A program made the position numbers and the translations under genes. A DNA stretch of 64,000 bases from Paenibacillus_E violae (GTDB taxonomy: Bacteria > Bacillota > Bacilli > Paenibacillales > NBRC-103111). Shown one piece after another: positions 1-6,980 of this stretch (its first letter is position 1; the number at the start of each line of letters is the position of its first letter). The DNA lies in NCBI RefSeq assembly GCF_032461945.1, contig NZ_JAWCUD010000012.1, forward strand, positions 224,102 through 288,101, written 5' to 3'. Below the pieces are notes generated by a model, which was not told where the DNA came from, made no database searches, and saw nothing but the letters and a program-made list of their open reading frames with translations.

Positions 1-1
1 C

Positions 2-130
2 GGGGTCCAAAGCACCATGAGCTCCATGGTTTCCCTCCAGCGTCAAGTCAATGACGAGAAACAGCGAATCTATAAGCTGGAGACCTCCGTCCGCGATAAG
101 CTAGCCACTATAAAAAAAGACACCGGTTAA
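2..130 (+). CDS. C-terminal end of an unidentified coiled-coil-like protein (partial)
   Basis: An open frame enters from the left edge and ends at TAA 128-130, leaving 42 codons. The residues are rich in Gln, Lys, Glu, Asp and Ser with hydrophobic residues at roughly heptad spacing (VSLQRQVNDEKQRIYKLE), which suggests the end of a coiled coil. The stop codon falls inside the hairpin that the convergent permease gene uses as terminator, a common arrangement for two converging genes. The rest of the gene is outside the window, so no family can be named. It could be a chance open frame; the helix-like composition is the only positive evidence. Confidence 0.35.
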   Translation, partial: GVQSTMSSMVSLQRQVNDEKQRIYKLETSVRDKLATIKKDTG

Positions 131-136
131 GGTGCC
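112..136 (-). terminator. Rho-independent terminator of the purine permease gene
   Basis: Read on the minus strand, GGCACC and GGTGTC form a six-pair stem (one G-U) around a TTAACC loop, followed by seven T. It begins about 40 bases after the permease stop codon. Confidence 0.7.
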
Positions 137-175
137 TTCTGTTACATTCATTTAATTAATAGGCAAAATTCTTGC

Positions 176-1474
176 TCAATGACTGAAAAACACAATCTGA
201 ATAAAGAACAGCACCGCAAATAGATAAAAAATCGGATGCACATCGCTTCGTTTTCCGCGGAGCAGCTTTAATACCGGATATACGATAAATCCGATGCCAA
301 TTCCAGTTGCAATACTATACGTCAAGGGCATCAACACCACGATAAGAAAAGCCGGAAAGGCTTCCTCCAAGTCTTGCCACTCTATTTTACGGAGCACATT
401 CATCATCAGGAAACCGACGATAATTAACGCAGGCGCAGTAATGGCCGGAATGCTGGCAAGCACGGCAATGATTGGCGAGAAAAACAAGGTTAAGGCCAGC
501 AATACGCACACCGTGATCGCCGTCAGCCCGGTTCTCCCGCCTACAGCAACGCCGGAACTGGACTCAATATACGCGGAGGTGGGACTCGTTCCAAGCAATG
601 CCCCTGTCGAAGTTCCTATCGCATCGGCCAGCAGTGCGCCTCTTGAGCGCGGAAATTTATTGTCCTTGAGAAGCCCCGCTTGCTCGGCAACCCCAAGCAT
701 CGTTCCCGTTGTATCAAATAAGGTAATCAATAAAAATGTAAAAATGACAGCGTACATCCCTCCCGAAAAAACACCCTTGATATCTAGTTGAAAAGCCGTC
801 GCAGAAAGCCCCGTCGGCGCTGCAACGAATGATCCCGGCATCGTCAAAAGTCCCATAATCCAGGCCAATACAGCGGTAATCAACATGCCGAAGAACAAAA
901 AGCCACGCACCTGATAAGCCATCAGGATCAGCGAAACGATAAGGCCAATGATCGTCAACGAGGTCATATGTTCTCTAAGATCACCTAATGTTAGCAGCGT
1001 TGAGGGAGAAGCTACGATAACCTTGGCATTTTGCAGGCCGATAAATGTGATAAACAAGCCGATCCCCGCAGTGATGGCATGCTTCAAGCTTGTGGGAATC
1101 GCGTCCAGCAGCATATATCGGAAAGAAGTTAACGATAACACAATGAACAAGGCTCCAGCGACAAAAACAGCACCAAGCGCAGTCTGCCAACTGACACCGC
1201 TTCCGCCTACAACGCTAAAAGCAAAATACGCATTCAACCCCATTCCTGGCGCAAGCACAATCGGGTAATTCGCAAAAATTCCCATAATCAGCGTCGCCAC
1301 AATGCTTGCCAACACCGTTGCAATGAACACCCCGTGGAAATCCATCCCCGCCTTGCTTAGAATCCCCGGATTCACAATCACAATATAAACCATCGTCAAA
1401 AACGTCGTGACCCCTGCCATGAGTTCCGTCGGCACCGTTGTGCCCCGTTCTTTCAATTTAAATAACGAATTCAT
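176..1474 (-). CDS. NCS2 family purine (guanine/hypoxanthine or adenine) permease, PbuG/AzgA type
   Basis: A 432-residue polytopic membrane protein that would import purine bases by proton symport. Family marks seen: the APGMGLNAYFAF segment in the third membrane region, FDTTGTMLGVAEQAG, and GTSPTSAYIESSSGVAVGGR, which together line the base-binding site of the AzgA/PbuG branch. Length matches the family (about 430-440). The frame is open further upstream, but the ATG at 1474 follows GGAGGT by eight bases and begins MNSLFKLKERGT, the usual family start, so the 47-codon extension is rejected. Which base is carried cannot be told from sequence. Transcribed alone, with its own terminator. The 5' region shows no purine-riboswitch core, although many pbuG homologues have one. 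Confidence 0.92.
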   Translation of the reverse strand: MNSLFKLKERGTTVPTELMAGVTTFLTMVYIVIVNPGILSKAGMDFHGVFIATVLASIVATLIMGIFANYPIVLAPGMGLNAYFAFSVVGGSGVSWQTALGAVFVAGALFIVLSLTSFRYMLLDAIPTSLKHAITAGIGLFITFIGLQNAKVIVASPSTLLTLGDLREHMTSLTIIGLIVSLILMAYQVRGFLFFGMLITAVLAWIMGLLTMPGSFVAAPTGLSATAFQLDIKGVFSGGMYAVIFTFLLITLFDTTGTMLGVAEQAGLLKDNKFPRSRGALLADAIGTSTGALLGTSPTSAYIESSSGVAVGGRTGLTAITVCVLLALTLFFSPIIAVLASIPAITAPALIIVGFLMMNVLRKIEWQDLEEAFPAFLIVVLMPLTYSIATGIGIGFIVYPVLKLLRGKRSDVHPIFYLFAVLFFIQIVFFSH

Positions 1475-1677
1475 TGCTGATGACCTCCAACCAACGGGAT
1501 TTGTTTTTTTATTCTTCCCTTTGTTTGGAATCGTAGTAATCAATTTTCTCCATTGACAGCGCTGCCATGCGGGGATACAATTGGCACTAAACAACAAGAA
1601 TACAACAACATTCACACAATAAACAACATTAAATGATCATGAAACAACAATGTCTATGCGCTAAGGAGGATTCATCC

Positions 1678-2487
1678 ATGAAGGTTCATTTTTTGGGAAC
1701 AGCAGCATATGAGGGTATCCCCTCGCTCTTCTGCCAATGTCTCACCTGCAAACAAGCCCGCGAACGCGGAGGTAAAAATATTCGTTCCCGCACTTCCGTC
1801 ATGTTTGACGACGACTTGAAGGTCGATTTTCCACCTGATACCTTGATGCACTCACTACAGTACGGGATCGATATGAACAGCGTAAAGGATCTGCTCATCA
1901 CCCATTCACACTCAGACCATCTATATGCTGAGGATATGGCTATTCGTGCAAAAGGCTACGCCCAATCAGGCGAAGAAACCATGCATGTTTACGGACATGA
2001 CCTTCCATTCCGCCTCATCTTTCAAGCGTTGAATGGACTGAAGCACAACTATCATTTCCACCGGGTGATTCCGTTCCAGCCTGTAGAGACGCAAACGGCC
2101 ACGATCGTTCCGCTGCTGGCGGATCATGATCCTCTCGAAACTTGCTTGCTCTATTCCATCGAAAAGAATGGAAAAACAGTCTTGTATGGCAACGACAGCG
2201 GGTGGTTCCCGGATGAAACGTGGGCTTGGCTGAAGGATAAGCAGTTCGATTTGGTTATCCTGGAATGCACCACAGGCCGAGTGGGGCACAGAAACAACCA
2301 TATGAACGTGGATGCCGTACTCGAAACGAAAACATGGATGGATGAAGTCGGTGTATTGAAGCCGGGAGCACAAATCTACGTGACACACTTTTCTCATAAT
2401 GCGGGGCTGCTGCATGAGGATTTGGTTGACATTTTTCAGCCTCATGGGATTGAGGTTGCTTATGACGGTTTGATTGTGGAGCTCTAG
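1678..2487 (+). CDS. MBL-fold metal-dependent hydrolase (PhnP-like)
   Basis: A 269-residue metallo-beta-lactamase-fold hydrolase. The metal site THSHSDHLYAED (H-x-H-x-D-H) is intact at about residues 75-86; further ligand candidates are the His in LADHDP, the Asp in YGNDSG and the His in VTHFSHN near the C terminus. An early Cys pair (CQCLTC, about 16-21) resembles the structural Cys-rich loop of PhnP-like phosphodiesterases, which cleave cyclic phosphates; that substrate is a family-level suggestion only. Start ATG 1678 has AAGGAGG nine bases upstream, so the 15-codon extension to 1633 is not used. It is divergent from the permease and converges on the hydrolase gene at 2548, sharing a bidirectional terminator. 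Confidence 0.85.
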   Translation: MKVHFLGTAAYEGIPSLFCQCLTCKQARERGGKNIRSRTSVMFDDDLKVDFPPDTLMHSLQYGIDMNSVKDLLITHSHSDHLYAEDMAIRAKGYAQSGEETMHVYGHDLPFRLIFQALNGLKHNYHFHRVIPFQPVETQTATIVPLLADHDPLETCLLYSIEKNGKTVLYGNDSGWFPDETWAWLKDKQFDLVILECTTGRVGHRNNHMNVDAVLETKTWMDEVGVLKPGAQIYVTHFSHNAGLLHEDLVDIFQPHGIEVAYDGLIVEL

Positions 2488-2503
2488 CTGGAGTAAACGA
2501 AAA

Positions 2504-2527
2504 GACACCTCATCAGGTGTCTTCTCT
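2504..2527. terminator. Bidirectional terminator between convergent genes
   Basis: GACACCT (2504-2510) pairs with AGGTGTC (2515-2521). On the plus strand it is followed by TTCTCTTCC, on the minus strand by TTTTCGTTT, so it can serve both the MBL-fold gene and the S15-type hydrolase gene. Confidence 0.65.
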
Positions 2528-2547
2528 TCCCCGCTATTCTCTCCCGA

Positions 2548-4731
2548 TTACAAAATAATCGGAAGCTTCACATGACTCGGATATTCCTCCGAGTGGTAAA
2601 TCGTTTGCTGCACGATCACTGGCTTTGGATCCTCATAAGGGTTGATGCCGGTATTCGTGTTAGGAAACGCGATAAACTTGCTCGACGATGTCACCGTAAA
2701 CCGCAATTGGTGGCCTTCGCGGAACGTGTGGGCAATATTTTGCATGAATATCGCGTATTTTTCCACTTTACCAGGCGTAAGCAGCTCTGGATTATCCAAT
2801 CCACTACGGTACTTCGCCCGCACGATGTAATTGGACAGCTTTATCGAATTGCCGAGCGCATCCACATCGCTCAAAGTAACGACCCAGTCCGTATCAACAC
2901 CGGTGCTCGCCGCATACAATTCACAAGACAGCTCGCCCGCTACGGTTAAATCCCGCTCCAGCACAGCGCTCGTATACACAAGAATATCACTGCGCAGCTC
3001 ATGCTTGCGCATGTTCTCCGGCTCTCTTTCGCCACTGTCGGCAACAGGATCCTCGGGGTTATACACATACGTATCCGCAGGACCTTGCAGAGTAGGAGCC
3101 TCCATCAGCACACCGTCTCCATGGCTGGAGTTGGCCCGCCCTTTACTCCCCAGATAAAAGCTCTTGATTTGCGCCTCCGCAGGCGTCCAGTCCTCGGACG
3201 TTCGCCACTCGTTGCTTCCAACAACGTAATACTTCGCCCTTGGCTCTTGATCAATGCCATTGGGCAGCTCTTTCAGGAACCTGTCGAACCAGCGCAGCAC
3301 ATTTACGTCATAATCGTAAACAACCGCATCGTTGCTGAAGCTGGTACCGAGCAGATCTCTTGCTCGGTTAGGGCCGTGCTCCCATGGTCCGAGCCATATT
3401 TTCCGGTTGGGGACATCATGCTTGGTCAGCATCCTCCATGTCTCCGAGACGCCTGCGCTGTCCCCGTCGTACCAACCGGAAATGACAAACATCGGCACCT
3501 TAACCTGATCGCCACGCTCCGTAAAGGTGCAATTTCTCCAGAAATCATCATATTCCGGATGCTCACTCCACAGATCCCAAGGGCCAGAAGCTCTGCCAAT
3601 CATCTGCTGAGGAACCTCTCTGATCGGTCTGGCGTCTACGGCTTTCTCCGGATCAACGGTTTTACCCGCAAAAATATCAAAATCCGTCCTTGTACCAACG
3701 GACTGCGCAAGCGTCCAGCAGAGCAAAGGCCAGGAACATACGGTTCCGCCTTTACGTACCGTATCCACAAATGGTGAACCTACGTTCACTTCATTAACGA
3801 CCGCCTTTAAATTCGGATGTCCACTCGTAGATGCTGCTGTTACAACATATCCGAGATAGGAGGCACCCCACATGCCGACGCTGCCGTTTGACCATTCCTG
3901 CGACACGATCCAGTCGATCGTATCAGCACTGTCGTCCCGCTCATAAAAGAATGGAACCAGCTCTCCCTCGGAATCTGCGCGCCCTCTGACATCCTGATTG
4001 ACGACGGCATACCCCTTGTTCGCCCAACGCTTGAAAAATTCTTTGCGCAAGTTGCGATCATAGCAGGTGCGAATCAGTATGGTTGGCAGCCCCTGCGCGG
4101 ATTGAGCACCCTCAGGCAGATACACATCCGTTGCCAAACGTACGCCGTCCCGCAGCGGAACGAGAAAGGTGCCCAGATCGTTCACGCCGAATTCCGGCTT
4201 CGAGAGGAGCGGATCTTCGTACACCACAAGCGGGGTCAACGCTTCGTACCCTTCCGCCACTAGCACTTCCATGCCGTACCGGTTCGGCGCCACGAACGCG
4301 ATAATGCGTCCATCTACGGTCACGATGTCGAGCGCCGTATCCTTCCGCATCGCCCAAACTTGAGATGTCACCTCTTGTCCCGATTGTCCTGATCTTTCCG
4401 TTTGTCCAGTTTGTCCCGTTTGTCCCGGCTCTCCCGCTCGGCCAGCCACCCTAGCTGTATAACGCACATGCCGTGCATAAAGGTCGCCATTGCCAAGCGT
4501 AACCTCGTCTCCCTGCCAAACGGCTTGGTCATAATGCGCCAAAGACGTCTTGATTTTGGAAAAAGGCAATATGTACGGTGTCTTCTCCGGAAGGACATTT
4601 TCCTGCATTTGTGTTCTCCTGCGAGCATCCACTTTGGCATGCATAATCGCATTTTCGGCAAACCGGATTTTCCCCTCATACACACCGGCACAATACAAAT
4701 TAAACGTCGTTGACTGAAAATATGTGCTCAT
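2548..4731 (-). CDS. CocE/NonD family (peptidase S15-type) alpha/beta hydrolase with long N-terminal extension
   Basis: A 727-residue serine hydrolase of the X-Pro dipeptidyl-peptidase/cocaine-esterase family, which cleaves acyl-ester or amide bonds. The nucleophile lies in GMWGASYLG (Ser about 291); the acid is in SGWYDG (Asp about 422) and the base in GPWEHG (His about 452). The C-terminal third is the jelly-roll domain typical of the family. About 180 residues precede the first hydrolase strand, longer than usual, and residues 100-119 are a low-complexity Gly-Gln-Thr repeat coded by tandem 9-base units. No signal peptide is visible, so it is probably cytoplasmic. It is the last gene of a row with the M19-like dipeptidase (12-base gap) and the OCD-like gene, implying joint breakdown of an amino-acid-derived compound. 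Confidence 0.85.
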   Translation of the reverse strand: MSTYFQSTTFNLYCAGVYEGKIRFAENAIMHAKVDARRRTQMQENVLPEKTPYILPFSKIKTSLAHYDQAVWQGDEVTLGNGDLYARHVRYTARVAGRAGEPGQTGQTGQTERSGQSGQEVTSQVWAMRKDTALDIVTVDGRIIAFVAPNRYGMEVLVAEGYEALTPLVVYEDPLLSKPEFGVNDLGTFLVPLRDGVRLATDVYLPEGAQSAQGLPTILIRTCYDRNLRKEFFKRWANKGYAVVNQDVRGRADSEGELVPFFYERDDSADTIDWIVSQEWSNGSVGMWGASYLGYVVTAASTSGHPNLKAVVNEVNVGSPFVDTVRKGGTVCSWPLLCWTLAQSVGTRTDFDIFAGKTVDPEKAVDARPIREVPQQMIGRASGPWDLWSEHPEYDDFWRNCTFTERGDQVKVPMFVISGWYDGDSAGVSETWRMLTKHDVPNRKIWLGPWEHGPNRARDLLGTSFSNDAVVYDYDVNVLRWFDRFLKELPNGIDQEPRAKYYVVGSNEWRTSEDWTPAEAQIKSFYLGSKGRANSSHGDGVLMEAPTLQGPADTYVYNPEDPVADSGEREPENMRKHELRSDILVYTSAVLERDLTVAGELSCELYAASTGVDTDWVVTLSDVDALGNSIKLSNYIVRAKYRSGLDNPELLTPGKVEKYAIFMQNIAHTFREGHQLRFTVTSSSKFIAFPNTNTGINPYEDPKPVIVQQTIYHSEEYPSHVKLPIIL
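4375..4434 (-). repeat. Coding tandem repeat (Gly-Gln-Thr units) inside the S15-type hydrolase
   Basis: Imperfect nine-base units related to GGACAAACG run through 4375-4434 (minus strand) and encode GQTGQTGQT-like residues 100-119 in the linker between the N-terminal extension and the catalytic domain. The unit length is a multiple of three, so copy-number change would keep frame. Confidence 0.75.
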
Positions 4732-4743
4732 CCCCGTTAACTC

Positions 4744-5910
4744 CTATCCCCAGACTTGTTCGAAAACACGCAGCCAGTTGCCGCCCATAATCTTCTGAAC
4801 GTCTTCATCGCTATACCCTCTTGCAACCAAGCCACGGGTAAAATTGATAAAATAACTGTACTTTTCCAGTCCCTTCACCGTTTCGGTAGACGGTCCGTCT
4901 CCTTTGGCAAAGCCAATTCTCGGTGCAATGTGCTCTTTAAAATACACCAAAGACCACTCCACATCGCTCATAGGCCAATCCGTACCAATACCCACATAGT
5001 CAACGCCGACCAGCCGAACCACATAATCGATATGATCCAGCACATGTTCGATTGTCGTTTCATTCGGGTCCTGATAGATAAACCACGGCATTGCAAAAAC
5101 ACCGATGACGCCGCCGGTTCCAGCAATCGCCTGGAGCTCTTCATCGCTTTTGCAGCGCATATGGCCAAAGAGAGCCTCTACGCCAGTATGGGAAGCGATA
5201 ACCGGCGCCGTCGAGAGCCGACATGCATCCAGCGTCGTTTGCTTGCCGCAATGACTGGTATCAACGATGATGCCCAGCTCATTCATTCTGCGAATGAAGC
5301 GCGCACCGAAATTGCTGACACCGCCATTGGCTTGCTCCGCACAACCGGAAGCAATGTAATTCTGATTGTTGTACGTAAGCTGCAAAACACGCAAACCGAA
5401 ATGATAGAGCGCGTCAAGCAAGGCGAGATTTTTGCCTAAGCCATCCGTTTCCTGCGCGGTTACGATGCCCGCTTTCTTATTGGTGCTTTTGGCGGTGCGA
5501 ATATCTTCGGCGTTAAGCACTTTGACCAACCAATCATTCGTATCGAATTGACGCTGTATTTCGCCCATGCTGGTCACAAGACCCTCTATATCGGATATGT
5601 CCAGTTGGCGGTTACCCGCGGTAATGCCGGAACGATACCACTCCTCCTTGAATGAAGGGAGTTCCCCGCGCGCTGCCATATCGTGAATGATTTTGCTCGG
5701 CATGCCGCTGTACACCATTGGTTCATCCCGGTAAGGCTCGCAGGCTTCACGGATGTTTTCGGAGATCTGCGCAGGGATCGCTTGGGGCGACAATGGACCT
5801 TGGAACAGCAGATCAATAATGATACTGCTTTCGTGAAGCCGGCTCGCATGGTCCTCCTGCTCTGGGGTTAAGTGAAAAGGATACAATCCTTCCGTGAGAT
5901 TCGTCTTCAT
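4744..5910 (-). CDS. Membrane-dipeptidase-like protein (M19 family)
   Basis: A 388-residue member of the M19 renal-dipeptidase family, amidohydrolase-like barrels that split dipeptides, including D-amino-acid ones. Seen: the bridging-Glu region TAQETDGLG, the two metal His motifs DTSHCGKQT and VIASHTGVEAL, the C-terminal VGIGTDW segment and the closing MGGNWLRVF. The first metal motif, normally H-x-D in an IDGHxD context, is replaced by IIIDLLFQGPL near residue 31, so the two-zinc site would be incomplete or differently built. Start ATG 5910 follows TAGGAG. It sits between the OCD-like gene (12-base gap) and the S15-type hydrolase (12-base gap), so the three are probably one transcript. Activity is uncertain; family membership is secure. 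Confidence 0.85.
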   Translation of the reverse strand: MKTNLTEGLYPFHLTPEQEDHASRLHESSIIIDLLFQGPLSPQAIPAQISENIREACEPYRDEPMVYSGMPSKIIHDMAARGELPSFKEEWYRSGITAGNRQLDISDIEGLVTSMGEIQRQFDTNDWLVKVLNAEDIRTAKSTNKKAGIVTAQETDGLGKNLALLDALYHFGLRVLQLTYNNQNYIASGCAEQANGGVSNFGARFIRRMNELGIIVDTSHCGKQTTLDACRLSTAPVIASHTGVEALFGHMRCKSDEELQAIAGTGGVIGVFAMPWFIYQDPNETTIEHVLDHIDYVVRLVGVDYVGIGTDWPMSDVEWSLVYFKEHIAPRIGFAKGDGPSTETVKGLEKYSYFINFTRGLVARGYSDEDVQKIMGGNWLRVFEQVWG

Positions 5911-5922
5911 CTACAATCGCTC

Positions 5923-6897
5923 CTAAAATGCAATTTGTGTGCCTTTATTCCTACGAACCGCTTCTTGAACAATATAATGAGCAGCTGCCATGTCTTCACA
6001 AGCCAGCCCCAATGATTTGAAAAGTGTGATTGCCGTACTCGAACTCCTACCTGGCTTAAGCCCGACCAATAGCTCTCCGATTTCGCCTAAAATGTGCCCC
6101 TCCCCGATCGCCCCTTCGTGCAGGGGAATCAAGTAATCCCCCGCTTCGTTCACGGCGGACTCCCGGCGATCGACGAACAACTCCGCTTGACGCACGAGTT
6201 CGGAATCCAGTTCACGGTCCTTCGCCCGGCAAGCACCGACAGCATTGACGTGAGCGCCTTCCTTGATCCACGCTCCGTGCAAAACAGGTGTCGTCGACGC
6301 CGTCACTGTGCAAATAATATCCGCGTCCCGTACGGCCTGAGTCGCGGAGGAAACAGCTTCCACCGGAAGTTTGTACCGCGCTTCCGTCTCTTCCTTCAAA
6401 TTCCGGGCATGGTCCGGGTTCGGCCCCCATACTGTAATCCTCTCGATCGGGCGAACCAGCATCATCGCCTCGATGTGGGTTCTGGCTTGCTCGCCCGTCC
6501 CGATCATCGCCAGCGTGCTGGCATCCGGTCTCGCCAGCAGCCGAGTCGCCACCGCACTGACGGCCGCTGTGCGGATTGCGGTGATTTTGGTGCCATCCAC
6601 AACGGCCTCCAATTGACCATTGGTTGAATTAAACAAAGAAACAAACCCTTGATGCGAAGGCATCCCTTTCGCATGATTATCCGGCAGCACGGTAATCACT
6701 TTGGCCCCCACTCGCTCTTCCCGCTTCAAGTAAGCCGGCATGAGTCCCATAACATGATTCCCCTGTAAAGGAACAACGCTTCTTAGCGATTGAACGGCTT
6801 CTCCATTCGTCAAATCTGCCAATACAGCCTGCATGATTTCCATGCAAGCTGACATGGACAGCAATTCCAGAACCTCGCGTTGATTGATGACTAGCAT
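5923..6897 (-). CDS. Ornithine cyclodeaminase / mu-crystallin family protein
   Basis: A 324-residue NAD(P)-binding protein of the OCD/mu-crystallin family, whose members act on amino or imino acids (ornithine, alanine, lysine derivatives, delta-1-pyrroline-2-carboxylate). The Rossmann motif GTGEQARTHIEAM lies near residue 128 and the family segment GAHVNAVGACRAKDRELD near 230. Start ATG 6897 (MLVINQREVLELL) is preceded by GGGTGAT; the frame is open 21 codons further, but no ribosome binding site is seen there. It leads the row OCD-like, dipeptidase-like, S15-type hydrolase, each 12 bases apart. The substrate cannot be derived; the neighbours suggest use of a modified or N-acylated amino acid. 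Confidence 0.87.
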   Translation of the reverse strand: MLVINQREVLELLSMSACMEIMQAVLADLTNGEAVQSLRSVVPLQGNHVMGLMPAYLKREERVGAKVITVLPDNHAKGMPSHQGFVSLFNSTNGQLEAVVDGTKITAIRTAAVSAVATRLLARPDASTLAMIGTGEQARTHIEAMMLVRPIERITVWGPNPDHARNLKEETEARYKLPVEAVSSATQAVRDADIICTVTASTTPVLHGAWIKEGAHVNAVGACRAKDRELDSELVRQAELFVDRRESAVNEAGDYLIPLHEGAIGEGHILGEIGELLVGLKPGRSSSTAITLFKSLGLACEDMAAAHYIVQEAVRRNKGTQIAF

Positions 6898-6980
6898 ATC
6901 TGAATGATCACCCGCTTCGTTAGTACTTGCCCTTACATTATAGCAAAACGCACTCCCCATGGCTTGCAGCGCAGTACGTT

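Noticed and set aside
1475..1632. Possible purine riboswitch or N-terminal extension of the permease
   Set aside because: No conserved purine-riboswitch core is visible, and the extension lacks a ribosome binding site and family similarity.
4375..4434. Short direct repeats as a CRISPR array
   Set aside because: The units are nine bases without spacers and lie in frame in a gene.
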